This document shows, one piece after another, positions 16,196 through 24,926 of a stretch of 64,000 nucleotides of DNA (position 1 is its first letter; each line of letters begins with the position of its first letter). A model generated the notes under the pieces. The model searched no databases. It was given only the letters and a program-made list of their open reading frames with translations, and was not told where the DNA came from. Where the stretch lies: positions 310,001-374,000 of the forward strand of contig NZ_LQGV01000004.1 of the NCBI RefSeq assembly GCF_001620065.1, read 5' to 3'. The DNA is from Microbacterium sp. TNHR37B (GTDB lineage: Bacteria; Actinomycetota; Actinomycetes; Actinomycetales; Microbacteriaceae). The translations under genes and the position numbers were made by a program.

Positions 16196-17236
16196 ATGTT
16201 GCCACTTGCCGAGATCGCTGCGCTGAAGGCGACCGTCGCCGAGGACTGGACCTCCGTCGTCGCGGATGCCGTCGCGGCACCATGGGGGCTCGACCCCGGC
16301 GCGGCGCGCTGGTGGCGATCGTCGGCATCGCACGTGTTCGTCGTGCCCCGGGGGCGAGACGAGCGCGCACCCTTCTACCTTCGCTTCGCGCCCGCCCGCT
16401 CCGGCGCCGGAGAGCGCCTGGCGCGGGGTGCGGCGCTCCACGCGCGCCTGGCGGACGCGGGCATCGTCGCCGTCCCGGTGGTGAGTGCCGCCGGACGAAT
16501 GGTCGAGACGGTGACGTCGCCGCTCGGGGAGATGGTGGTGATGGCAGTTACCGCCGTCGAGGGGGAGGAGCTCGACGTCGACGACCTCGGCCCGGCGCGC
16601 GCCCGCGCGTGGGGTCGCGCCCTCGCGGACTTCCACGCCGCCTCGGGACCGGCTCCGACCCCCGGAGATCCCGTCGACCCCTTCGCCGACGCCGCGTCGC
16701 TCGTCCCGGCCGACGACCGCGACCTCGCCGACGCGCTCCGCGCGCTCCGCGTCGCACCGCCCTCATCCGGCGGATGGGTGCACGGACACGGCGACTTCGA
16801 GCTCGACAACCTCCGCTGGCGGGGCGAATCCGAGGAGGGACCGGCGGTGGTCGCGTTCGACCTCGACGAGGCGGGCGTGATGCCGCTCGCCGCCGACATC
16901 GCGGCGGCGACGCGCGACCTCTTCGCCGACGGGACGCACGATCCGCGCCATCCCGGGATGCTCGCGGCGTTCCTCGACGGCTACGCCGAGCGCGACGGCG
17001 CGCGCGTCGCCATGCCAGAACTGGTGCGGGCTCGGACGGCCGGGGCCGCCCAGAGCTGGGCCGAGCTCATCGTCGACCTTCGCCTCGACGCGGAAGAGGT
17101 CGTCGCGCAGGGACTCGACGACCTCCGCGCGTCGCTCGCCGACTACGCGGAGCGGGCGCGCGAGCTGGTGATCGACGGCGCCCGCCGCCTCGAGGTCACA
17201 CCTCGTTCGGCGCGGGAGCGGTCGCGGGCGGATTGA
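16196..17236 (+). CDS. Aminoglycoside phosphotransferase-like (APH) family protein
   Basis: A 346-residue protein of the APH/choline kinase fold. The catalytic loop is VHGHGDFELDNLRW (HGDxxxxN) and the metal motif is VAFDLDEAG (DxD). The N-terminal lobe carries the nucleotide-binding strands with FYLRFAPARSG. It may phosphorylate a small metabolite or antibiotic; nothing in the context decides. GGGAGG-ATC-GGGAGG precedes ATG 16196, chosen over an ATG 36 bases upstream. The 3' end overlaps the convergent VOC gene by 41 bp. Confidence 0.8.
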   Translation: MLPLAEIAALKATVAEDWTSVVADAVAAPWGLDPGAARWWRSSASHVFVVPRGRDERAPFYLRFAPARSGAGERLARGAALHARLADAGIVAVPVVSAAGRMVETVTSPLGEMVVMAVTAVEGEELDVDDLGPARARAWGRALADFHAASGPAPTPGDPVDPFADAASLVPADDRDLADALRALRVAPPSSGGWVHGHGDFELDNLRWRGESEEGPAVVAFDLDEAGVMPLAADIAAATRDLFADGTHDPRHPGMLAAFLDGYAERDGARVAMPELVRARTAGAAQSWAELIVDLRLDAEEVVAQGLDDLRASLADYAERARELVIDGARRLEVTPRSARERSRAD

Positions 17237-17615
17237 ACATGAACTCGATGCGGATGCCGTTGGCATCCTCGAGGAACGACGCGTAGTACCGCTCGGTGAA
17301 TCGCGGATAGGGCTTCGGGTCGCGGACCGTCGTCCAGCCCAGGGACTGCGCGAGCTCGTGCAGCCGATCGACCTCTTCGCGTGTCTCGACGGCGAAGGCC
17401 AGATGCTGCCATCCGACGCGCCCGTGCTCGTGCGGACCGCTCTCGGGATCGCGCGCGGGATAGAGGATGAGCTCGACGTCGCCGGGCCGGTACCAGGACG
17501 CAGACCCGGGGATGTCGCTGCGCTCGAACCCGAGCGCGCTCATGATCGGGTCGAACTGCGTGATGGCGCGGGGGAGATCGTCGACGGAGATTCCGAGGTG
17601 GTCGATAACGGGCAT
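17196..17615 (-). CDS. VOC family protein
   Basis: A 139-residue single-domain glyoxalase-fold protein: it opens PVIDHLGISVDDLPRAITQF, has the HLAFAVETREEVDRLH strand, and ends with FLEDANGIRIEFMF, giving the usual H...E metal ligands. Likely a small metal-dependent enzyme; the substrate is unknown. Its end overlaps the convergent APH-like gene by 41 bp. CAGACT lies 6 nt before the ATG and may be a weak -10 of a leaderless transcript. Confidence 0.83.
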   Translation of the reverse strand: MPVIDHLGISVDDLPRAITQFDPIMSALGFERSDIPGSASWYRPGDVELILYPARDPESGPHEHGRVGWQHLAFAVETREEVDRLHELAQSLGWTTVRDPKPYPRFTERYYASFLEDANGIRIEFMFNPPATAPAPNEV

Positions 17616-17726
17616 GGGCTCAGTCTGGCGGGCGCCACCGACATCCCCGGCCCGCAGGCACGGGGAGCGGCGTCGATGACAGGATGAGGCCATGACGCCA
17701 GTGACGACGTTCCCGAGACAGCCCGC

Positions 17727-18647
17727 ATGACCGCCGCGGAGAAGGGCGGGACGAGGCCACCCCCTCCGGTGCGGTGGTGGCTGTCGGTGCTGATCGGCGT
17801 GGCAGCCGCCCTCGCCGGACTCGTGCCGTGGCTCGTGACGGGCGCACGGCTCCCGCTGCAGAACCTCGGGGAGAGCGGGGTCTCCGGCGATGCTCCGGTC
17901 GTGCTGCTGCCGTTCAGCCAGTACTCGGTGTCGTCGATCTTCGCCGTCCTCGTCTTCGGAGCCGTCGTCGCCGGCGTCGCCGCCCGCGCCCTGCGCCCGC
18001 GCTCGACGCGTGTCGGGGTGTGGGGAGTGCTCGCGGGCGTCGCGGCGGTGCACGTCGTCGCGATCGTCCAGACGGCCGCGGTCGTCGGCGGAGATCTCCA
18101 GGACCGCGTGGAGTCGCAGTGGTACCTGGCGGGCCTCACCGGGGGCGCCGTGTTCTCGGCCCTGGTCGGGTGGGGGTGCCTGGTGCTCGTGGCGGTCGCG
18201 CCGCGGGCGGGAGCCCTCCTCGGACTCGCCGTCGGTGCGATCGCCGCCGGGATGTGGGCGGGCGCGTTCCTCCGCCTCTTCCCCGTGACGGCCACGGTGC
18301 CCGAGGGCCTCCTGACCGCGGTGTCGCTCGTCACCCCCGTGCTGGCCGGGATCGCGATCGCCTGGACGGGGCTGGCGACCGCCGGGCGCATCGTCGCGTC
18401 GCTGGTCACGGTGATCCTCGTGTGGGTCGCGCCGGCGCTGGCGACCGGCATCTTCAACGCGCTCGGCACGCGCGCGCTCGCGCGCGATCCGCGGGGCATG
18501 CTCGAGTACGGCCTCGGGGTGTTCCGGATGGCCCTGTTCGAGCCGGCGCTTGCGCTGCGTCCCATCATCGCCACCGTCATCGTCGCGGCCGTCGCCACCG
18601 CCGTCGCTCTCCTCCTCCGCCGGCGCCGCGCGCCGGAGACGGTCTGA
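17727..18647 (+). CDS. Multi-pass membrane protein of unknown function
   Basis: A 306-residue integral membrane protein with about eight hydrophobic segments, starting near residue 20 (WWLSVLIGVAAALAGLVPW) and ending in an Arg-rich tail (LLLRRRRAPETV). A long loop LPLQNLGESGVSGDAPVV follows the first segment. I do not recognise the family. The gene is followed after 38 nt by an alpha/beta hydrolase gene with its own strong ribosome site, probably in one transcript. Confidence 0.7.
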   Translation: MTAAEKGGTRPPPPVRWWLSVLIGVAAALAGLVPWLVTGARLPLQNLGESGVSGDAPVVLLPFSQYSVSSIFAVLVFGAVVAGVAARALRPRSTRVGVWGVLAGVAAVHVVAIVQTAAVVGGDLQDRVESQWYLAGLTGGAVFSALVGWGCLVLVAVAPRAGALLGLAVGAIAAGMWAGAFLRLFPVTATVPEGLLTAVSLVTPVLAGIAIAWTGLATAGRIVASLVTVILVWVAPALATGIFNALGTRALARDPRGMLEYGLGVFRMALFEPALALRPIIATVIVAAVATAVALLLRRRRAPETV

Positions 18648-18685
18648 TCGATCGCGCACGGCGGCGTGCGCGGAAAGGAGGGGTC

Positions 18686-19543
18686 ATGCCCCACGTCTCG
18701 CTTCCCGATGGCGGGTCGCTCTTCTTCACCGATGACGGCGCGGGCCCGGCCGTCCTGTTCGTCCACGGCTGGGCGTGCGATGGCTCCGACGGCGCGTGGC
18801 TGCAGGAGGACCTCGTGCGCGACCACCGTGTGGTCACTGTCGACCTGCGCGGCCACGGGCGTTCGCCGGGTCCGGCGGTCTCGCCCGAGGAGATGGCCTC
18901 CGACCTGGCGCACCTCATGCACGGGCTCGGCCTCGGCCCCGCGCTCGTGGTCGGGCACTCGATGGGGGCGATCGTCTCCAGCGTGCTGGCTGCCGAACAC
19001 CCCGACGCGGTGGCGGCGCTCGTCCTCATCGATCCGGTGTTCATCGCCGACGACTCCCCGCTGATCCCGACCCTCGATGCCCTCCGCCCCGGTTCCCCCG
19101 TGGATCCGCACGAGTTCGCGCGGCGGGTGTGGCGAGGATTCGCGACCACGCGCACTCCACGATGGCTCCCCGTGTGGCACCGTCGGCGGGTGCTGGGCAC
19201 CGACGCCGACGTTGTCCGCGACGCCTTCCTCGGTCTATACGACGGTCGGTCCGGAGCGGGCCGGCGGCGGACGGCGCAATCCCGGCTCCGCACGATCGCC
19301 GCACCGGTGCTGGCGGTCTACGCGGACCAGGGCGCGGAGGTCGCCGAGTGGCACCGGTCGGTCGTGGCAGATAACAGCCGGGGCAATGCGCACGTGATCG
19401 ACGTCTGGCGCGGCCACGGCCATTTCCTCCATCAGGAGGATCCGGAGCGTTTCGCCGCGCAGCTGCGGGCCTGGCTCGGTCCGATCGAGCCGGTCGCGGG
19501 GCCGGCGGCGCCCGCCGACACGCCGACCTCCGCGCGGGAATGA
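18686..19543 (+). CDS. Alpha/beta hydrolase
   Basis: A 285-residue hydrolase. Oxyanion motif LFVHGWACDG, nucleophile elbow VVGHSMGAIVS (Ser in GHSMG), a late acid and the catalytic His in WRGHGHFLHQEDPE. Cytoplasmic, substrate unknown; the closest general types are esterase or haloalkane-dehalogenase-like enzymes. AAAGGAGGGGTC before the ATG is a near-perfect ribosome site. Probably co-transcribed with the membrane protein upstream. Confidence 0.88.
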   Translation: MPHVSLPDGGSLFFTDDGAGPAVLFVHGWACDGSDGAWLQEDLVRDHRVVTVDLRGHGRSPGPAVSPEEMASDLAHLMHGLGLGPALVVGHSMGAIVSSVLAAEHPDAVAALVLIDPVFIADDSPLIPTLDALRPGSPVDPHEFARRVWRGFATTRTPRWLPVWHRRRVLGTDADVVRDAFLGLYDGRSGAGRRRTAQSRLRTIAAPVLAVYADQGAEVAEWHRSVVADNSRGNAHVIDVWRGHGHFLHQEDPERFAAQLRAWLGPIEPVAGPAAPADTPTSARE

Positions 19544-19571
19544 GTCGCGGCGTCGACGGGTTTCCCCGATC

Positions 19572-20231
19572 ATGACCACGATCGGAATCATCGGCGCAGG
19601 ACACATCGGATCACAGCTGGCGCGGGCGTTCACGTCGCTCGGCGAGAACGTGGTGATCGCCAACTCGCGGGGGCCCGAGACCCTCGCCCCGCTCATCGAG
19701 GACCTGGGCCCGACTGCCCGCGCCGCGACGGCGCAGGAAGCCGCGGAGGCGGGAGACGTCGTCGTGGTGACGGTGCCCCTGGCCGCCTATCGTGACGTCC
19801 CGGTCGCCCCGCTCGCGGGGAAGATCGTCCTCGACACCAACAACTACTACTGGGAGCGCGACGGGCACATCCCCGCGCTCGACCGCGGCGAGACGACCAC
19901 CTCGGGGATGCTCCAGGAGCACCTTCCCGAGTCGAAGGTCGTGAAGGCGTTCAACCACATCCCCGCTGCCGACATCACCACCACGGGCACTCCGGCCGGA
20001 TCCCCCGACCGACGGGCGCTGGGCACCGCGAGCGATTTCCCCGAGGCCGTCGCCTACGTCACCGACCTCTACGACCGCTTGGGCTTCGACACCGTCTCGG
20101 CCGGCCCGCTGAGCGAGTCGTGGCGCCTGGAGCGTGACCGTCCCGCCTACGTCGTGCGTCAGAACGCCGAGGAGCTCCGCGCCAACCTCGCCCGCGGGTT
20201 CCGGGTGCGCCCCGAAGACTCCGCGGACTGA
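19572..20231 (+). CDS. NADP-binding F420-reductase-like oxidoreductase
   Basis: A 219-residue protein of the NADPH:F420 reductase / pyrroline-carboxylate reductase-like family. The Rossmann loop is GIIGAGHIGSQLARAF. The following NSRG is compatible with NADP preference. VVVVTVPLAAY and DTNNYYWERDG are family segments, as is VKAFNHIP. Possible role: hydride transfer between NADPH and a flavin-like cofactor or a small ketone. It lies 28 nt after the hydrolase gene without a good ribosome site. Confidence 0.8.
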   Translation: MTTIGIIGAGHIGSQLARAFTSLGENVVIANSRGPETLAPLIEDLGPTARAATAQEAAEAGDVVVVTVPLAAYRDVPVAPLAGKIVLDTNNYYWERDGHIPALDRGETTTSGMLQEHLPESKVVKAFNHIPAADITTTGTPAGSPDRRALGTASDFPEAVAYVTDLYDRLGFDTVSAGPLSESWRLERDRPAYVVRQNAEELRANLARGFRVRPEDSAD

Positions 20232-20244
20232 GCCCCGGCCGGAG

Positions 20245-21645
20245 TCAGGGCGTCCGGGTCGCGGCGCGCAGGAGCGGAACCGACGTCCAGAGCGACAGCC
20301 ACACGATCCCGAACCCCGCCACCAGGGTGGCGGCGATGACGGCGAGGGCAGCCGGCGCGGTGAGCACGATGATCCCGACGACCGGCAGCGACATCACCGC
20401 GCCGAGGATCGCGCCGCCCAGGGCCGCCCACCGGAGCGGGACCATCACGGTCATCCGGCGGGCGCGCCGCACCTCCCGGTCCGACATCCCGAGCCGGTGG
20501 AGGCCCACCAGGAGCTCGCGATCCTCGAGGACGGAGGCCGCCTGCGTCACTCCGACAGAGCACGCCAGGAGAAGGAAGCCCAGCACCAGGGTGAGGAGCA
20601 CCCCGGTGCGGAGGTCGGTCAGCAGCTGGATCATGGCGGCGTTCGACTCGTCGTCGGCGGACCCGGGCGAGGCCAGCGCAACCAGGCACGCCCCCGCTCC
20701 GCCCACGACCGCGATGAAGGCCATCATCGCGAGCGAGGAGACCCGGCGCCACGCCTGAGCGGCGTGTGCGGCCAGCTCACGGCCCGCGATCAGCCGCGCC
20801 GCCGAGGTGGCCGTCCGGGCGATCGCCCGGCCGCGGGCAGCCACGATCGCGGTGCCGATGACGTTCAGGAGCGCCATTCCGCCCGCGAACGCGAGGAAGA
20901 GCACCCCGACGCCGATCATCGGTCCCAGAAGCTCGCTGATCGTGCCGGCGGCGAAGACGAGGCCGACCACGGCCGCGAGCGCCACGGTGCCCCACACGAG
21001 TGCTCGGCCGCGCCGCGGTGCGGCATCGGTGCGCTGCCGCACGCCGAGGGGTGTCAGATGCACGCGACGCAGACTCGACGCGGCGCTTGCCGCCGCGATG
21101 ACGACGACGGCCAGCACGACCGTGACCACGATGATCCATCCCGCCCAGAGCGCGGCGGCCCCGAGGGGCTCGCCGAAGAACGAGACGAGTCCCACCAGCG
21201 GCGTGAGCGCACCGTACAGCCCGACCCCGAGGAGAGCGCCGACGGCGGCGAGCCCGGTCGCCTCGATGAGGGTCAACGCCGTCACGTCGCCCGTCGTCGC
21301 CCCCAGGAGCCGCAGGGTGGCCAGGCGATCGTTGCGGCGGCGCGCTGTCAGCCGTGCCGATGCGGCGCCGAGTGTCGCGACGGGAACGGCCAGCAGCACG
21401 AGGGCCACGGTCGTGAACACGCCGTAGAGCGGACCGAACGGTGTGTCGGCGGCGCGCGGGTCGGTGTAGAACATGTGGGCACCGGCGGCGACCAGCAGGA
21501 GCACGCCCGTCGTGACGGCGAAGGCCACGACGGGGAGCACCGAGGCGGCGAGGCCCGCGCGGCGCGGGTGGGCGAACAGAACGGTGAGGCTCGCGAGGGG
21601 CGACGCAGAACGCCGCGCGGCCGGCGCCGGAACGGTGAGTGTCAT
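20245..21645 (-). CDS. FtsX-like ABC transporter permease
   Basis: A 466-residue membrane protein with about ten membrane segments in two FtsX-like halves, around LPVVAFAVTTGVLLLVAAG at the N terminus and a second core after residue 330 (VLLTLVLGFLLLACSVG). Cytoplasmic loops RLTARRRNDRLATLRLLGATTGDV and ELLVGLHRLGMSDREVRRARR have the lengths typical of MacB/YknZ-type permeases. It works with the ATPase encoded upstream (ATGA overlap). Such systems handle peptides or lipoproteins or respond to antimicrobial peptides; no sensor kinase is next to it. Confidence 0.88.
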   Translation of the reverse strand: MTLTVPAPAARRSASPLASLTVLFAHPRRAGLAASVLPVVAFAVTTGVLLLVAAGAHMFYTDPRAADTPFGPLYGVFTTVALVLLAVPVATLGAASARLTARRRNDRLATLRLLGATTGDVTALTLIEATGLAAVGALLGVGLYGALTPLVGLVSFFGEPLGAAALWAGWIIVVTVVLAVVVIAAASAASSLRRVHLTPLGVRQRTDAAPRRGRALVWGTVALAAVVGLVFAAGTISELLGPMIGVGVLFLAFAGGMALLNVIGTAIVAARGRAIARTATSAARLIAGRELAAHAAQAWRRVSSLAMMAFIAVVGGAGACLVALASPGSADDESNAAMIQLLTDLRTGVLLTLVLGFLLLACSVGVTQAASVLEDRELLVGLHRLGMSDREVRRARRMTVMVPLRWAALGGAILGAVMSLPVVGIIVLTAPAALAVIAATLVAGFGIVWLSLWTSVPLLRAATRTP

Positions 21646-22403
21646 CGGTGCGCCTCCGCGGCCGTGCCCGGGGTGCCGGTCGGTGCGTCGTTCACGAGGC
21701 GGCCGTCGCGCATGTGAAGGACGCGGTTGCAGCGGGCGGCGACCGCCGCATCGTGCGTCACGAGCACGAGGCTGCGCGCCGTCCCCTCCGCCCCGCGCAG
21801 GAGCGCATCGAGCACGTCGTTCGACGTGGCGGAGTCCAGCGCCCCGGTCGGCTCATCGGCGAACACGATGGCCGCCCCGGTGACGTGCGCGCGGGCGATC
21901 GCCACCCGTTGCGCCTGTCCCCCCGACAGCTGACCGATGCGCCGGGTCTCCATGCCGGCGAGCCCGAGCCAGCCGAGCCAGGCCGCGGCGCGCGCCTCCG
22001 CCTCGCCGCGAGCCACACCCAGGAGCAGCAGCGGAAGGGCCACGTTCTCCACCGCGGTCAGCTCCGGAAGGAGCAGATGGTCCTGGAAGACGAAGCCGAG
22101 GTGCTGCCGGCGCACGGTCGACCGCTCGTTCTCGCTCAGCGCGGCGAGCTCGCGCTCCTCGCCCGACGGCGTGCGCAGGAGGATCGACCCGGCATCGGGG
22201 GCGATGATCGCCGCGAGGCAGTGCAAGAGCGTGGTCTTTCCCGACCCCGACGCCCCCATGATCGCGACCGACTCGCCGGGAATGACGGTGAGGTCGACAC
22301 CGCCAAGGGCGACGAGGTCGCCGTAGGTCTTGCGGAGCCCGGTCGCGCGGAGCGCGGGGAGGGGCGGCGTGGACGGTGAGGGAGTCGATGACGAGAAGGA
22401 CAT
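21642..22403 (-). CDS. ABC transporter ATP-binding protein (MacB/LolD type)
   Basis: A 253-residue ATPase: Walker A MGASGSGKTTLLH, Q loop VFQDHLLLPELTA, signature LSGGQAQRVAIARA, Walker B IVFADEPTGALDS, H loop LVTHDAAVA. The ADEPTGALDS form is typical of the MacB/LolD group, which pairs with FtsX-type permeases such as the one overlapping its 3' end. A Ser/Pro-rich N-terminal extension of about 18 residues precedes the domain. No strong ribosome site is visible at ATG 22403. Confidence 0.9.
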   Translation of the reverse strand: MSFSSSTPSPSTPPLPALRATGLRKTYGDLVALGGVDLTVIPGESVAIMGASGSGKTTLLHCLAAIIAPDAGSILLRTPSGEERELAALSENERSTVRRQHLGFVFQDHLLLPELTAVENVALPLLLLGVARGEAEARAAAWLGWLGLAGMETRRIGQLSGGQAQRVAIARAHVTGAAIVFADEPTGALDSATSNDVLDALLRGAEGTARSLVLVTHDAAVAARCNRVLHMRDGRLVNDAPTGTPGTAAEAHR

Positions 22404-22504
22404 CACCCCAGCCTCGCGGCGCCGACGGGAGATGTCGTCGTGCGCGAGAGGCATCCCGGGTCCGCCGCACGGATGACATCGCGGACCCTGGATAGCCTGG
22501 AGGG

Positions 22505-23653
22505 ATGATCGACCCCGACCTCCTCCTCTCGGGGCCGCGTGGTCGCCGGATGCTCCTGGAGCTCGCGGTGGAGCTCGAGCTGCAGCACCCCCTGCCGCCA
22601 GAACGTGCCGTGGGCGATGCGGTCGTGGCGGCGTCCTTCGCGCTCCGGACGGCCCGTGAAGACGGGGCGACACGACTCGCCGCGTTCGTCGGCGACGTGA
22701 CTCCCCAGGCGGGCCATTCTCACGCCGGCGCCACCTCCGAGCAGGTCGCAGCGGCGCTGTCGGCCCTTCTCGCACGCGGGAACGCGGAACGCCCCGACTC
22801 CCTCGATCCCGCCGCCGTGCACCGCGCGCTCGTCCGGGCCGTGGACATGGCCGCGTACTGGCAGGAGCCGGGCACGGAAGACGCGGTCGCCGCGCACCCC
22901 GCGGTGCGCGAGGCCCTTCGCCCGCTCGCCGATCGGCTGGCCGCGGACCCGGCTGCGGTGTGGCGGGACGCTCCCGTGGCGGTCCGGGACCAGTGGGCCG
23001 TCGCATGGGACGGGCACGAGCCCGAGACACCGACCGATCCGGCCGAGGTGCTCCGGGAATGGCGCGAGCGCGTGGACGAGAACGTCGCCCGCGCGCGCCG
23101 TGACCGGCCCGCTGACCCCTCGGCGAACTGGAGCGGTGAGTGGTGGTCCACCCCGCCACGCCGCCTGGCACGCTCGGCGCGGCGCCTCGCCGACGTGTCC
23201 GGTGGTATCCCTGCGGCGCTCGAGTTCGTCGAGGACTCCCTGGGATGGGAGGAGGCGAACGTCCGCCGTCTCGGTGTGCCCGCGCACCTCCGGATCATGG
23301 AGGTCCGCTCCGCCGACGACTGGGCGCGGCTCTGCCGGGAGCACCCGCTCGATGTGACCCCGGAGGTCCGTCAGGACTGGTTCCGCACCACCGGCCGCGA
23401 CGGCACGTGGCTCATCCCCGATTGGGCGAGCGTCGCGGCCGAGTACGACGCGGTCCACCTCACCGTTGCCGCGTACCTCTCCGCCGGCACGGCGATCCCC
23501 GTCGACGCCGATGCCCACGCCGACGCCGCGAGCGTGATCGCCGGGTGGAACCCCGATGAGACGTACTGGTTCACCGATCGCGTCCGCCTCGTCGACGCGG
23601 TGGAGCCGTGGCGGTTCGTCGACCGCGAGAGGTGGGAACCGGTCACCGACTGA
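22505..23653 (+). CDS. Hypothetical protein, 382 aa
   Basis: Not recognised as a named family. It opens IDPDLLLSGPRGRRMLLELAVE and is acidic, rich in Ala, Trp and Arg, without signal peptide or membrane segment, so it should be cytoplasmic. Trp-rich stretches (NWSGEWWSTPP, DGTWLIPDW, WNPDETYWFTDR) are spread along the chain. TAGCCT lies 6 nt before the ATG, and GGAGGG touches the ATG, so the start is well supported. It is divergent from the ABC system. Confidence 0.75.
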   Translation: MIDPDLLLSGPRGRRMLLELAVELELQHPLPPERAVGDAVVAASFALRTAREDGATRLAAFVGDVTPQAGHSHAGATSEQVAAALSALLARGNAERPDSLDPAAVHRALVRAVDMAAYWQEPGTEDAVAAHPAVREALRPLADRLAADPAAVWRDAPVAVRDQWAVAWDGHEPETPTDPAEVLREWRERVDENVARARRDRPADPSANWSGEWWSTPPRRLARSARRLADVSGGIPAALEFVEDSLGWEEANVRRLGVPAHLRIMEVRSADDWARLCREHPLDVTPEVRQDWFRTTGRDGTWLIPDWASVAAEYDAVHLTVAAYLSAGTAIPVDADAHADAASVIAGWNPDETYWFTDRVRLVDAVEPWRFVDRERWEPVTD

Positions 23654-23671
23654 CCCGCTGCCCGGCGATGA

Positions 23672-23998
23672 TCAGTCCGCCGGATCGACGGTGGCCTCGA
23701 GGACGCGACGCATCGTCTCGCGCGTGACGAGGTCCGCCTCACCGTCGATCCATTCGTGGACGACGAAGGGGAGACCGATCTCGTCGAGGAAGTCCGCCGC
23801 CTTCTCGAGCCGGGGGACGACCTGGAGGTGATCGGTGCCGAAGAGGGCAGCTGTGTAAACGGGGGCGCCCTCGCGGACGGCGTTCCTCATCTCGACCGTC
23901 GAGCGCCCCGTGATCCGGTACAGAGCCTGATACACGGCGCTCGGAAGATCGGGATGATCGGACAGCGTGAGCGAGAGGGCGTTCCGGGGACCGGTCAT
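23672..23998 (-). CDS. Hypothetical protein, 108 aa
   Basis: A small mixed alpha/beta protein starting TGPRNALSLTLSDHPDLPS, with YRITGRSTVEMRNAVREG and FVVHEWIDGEADLVTRETM. The first of these faintly recalls the C-terminal helix-turn of ribosomal L7/L12, but this is not a safe assignment. GGAG lies 2 nt before ATG 23998, which was preferred to an in-frame codon 27 nt upstream. No membrane segment. Convergent with the 382-residue protein gene. Confidence 0.6.
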   Translation of the reverse strand: MTGPRNALSLTLSDHPDLPSAVYQALYRITGRSTVEMRNAVREGAPVYTAALFGTDHLQVVPRLEKAADFLDEIGLPFVVHEWIDGEADLVTRETMRRVLEATVDPAD

Positions 23999-24033
23999 GA
24001 CTCCATCCCACCATGCTCGCCGCACATCGCCCC

Positions 24034-24903
24034 TCAGAAGAGACGGGGGATGAGCACGGGAGTGCGCCTCTTGTAGGCCTGGTACTCCTCGTCGTCACCC
24101 CAGCGACGGTCGGCCTTCGCCTCCAGCAGGGGGATCCCGGAGACGCGAGTGAGAAGGAGGGTGACGAACAGCGGCGACAGCACGGCGACCCACTGCCACC
24201 CTTGGAGAACCGGAGCGGCGACGAGGAACACCCCCAGCCACAGCACGATCTCGCCGAAGTAGTTCGGGTGGCGCGACCGCGACCACAGCCCCGACGAGAT
24301 GAAGCGTCCGGCGTGGGCGGGGTCGGCCCGGAACGCCGACTTCTGCGCGTCGGCGACGACCTCGATCACGAACCCGAACACCCAGACCACGATGCCGACG
24401 ACCGACAGCCACCCCAGCGGCTCGCGCGTGGGCGAGCTCATCGCGATCCACGCGGCCGAGGCCGTGACGCTCACCCACGCTCCCTGCACGATCCACACCT
24501 GCAGGAAGCGCACGGGGCTTCCCTTGATCTCGTCGAACCGGTCGTCCGCTCCCGACCGGTGGATGCGCAGGAACAGGAACGTCGCCAGGCGCGCCGCCCA
24601 GAGCGCCACCATCGCGGCGAGCACCCACACCCGGGCATCGGGCTGCGGGGCGAGGGCGAGCAGCACGATCGTCACGAGGAAGAAGGTGCCGCCGCCGGTC
24701 AGATCGAACAAGCGCTCCGTGCGCTTCAGCGCCGACGGGATGTAGACGAGCACCTGGATCGCGAAGGCGGCGATCACCGCGAGGGCGAACAACGGGAACC
24801 CGGCGGCGGTGGCGCCGCCCTGGCTGCCGGCGACGGCGACGAGGGCTCCGATCAGGAGCGTGACGAGGATGGTGACGACGGACGCGCGAGGCGACGAGGA
24901 CAT
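24034..24903 (-). CDS. DUF1295 / isoprenylcysteine methyltransferase-like membrane protein
   Basis: A 289-residue membrane protein with about seven helices. The C-terminal motif SRSRHPNYFGEIVLWLG and a later EYQAYKRRTPVLIP segment are characteristic of the DUF1295 (steroid 5-alpha-reductase-like)/ICMT group. It probably reduces or methylates a lipid substrate in the membrane. GGAG precedes ATG at 7 nt. It lies 23 nt after an acyl-CoA ligase gene on the same strand, supporting a lipid role. Confidence 0.85.
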   Translation of the reverse strand: MSSSPRASVVTILVTLLIGALVAVAGSQGGATAAGFPLFALAVIAAFAIQVLVYIPSALKRTERLFDLTGGGTFFLVTIVLLALAPQPDARVWVLAAMVALWAARLATFLFLRIHRSGADDRFDEIKGSPVRFLQVWIVQGAWVSVTASAAWIAMSSPTREPLGWLSVVGIVVWVFGFVIEVVADAQKSAFRADPAHAGRFISSGLWSRSRHPNYFGEIVLWLGVFLVAAPVLQGWQWVAVLSPLFVTLLLTRVSGIPLLEAKADRRWGDDEEYQAYKRRTPVLIPRLF

Positions 24904-24926
24904 GCGGTACTCCGGGGAAGTAAGGG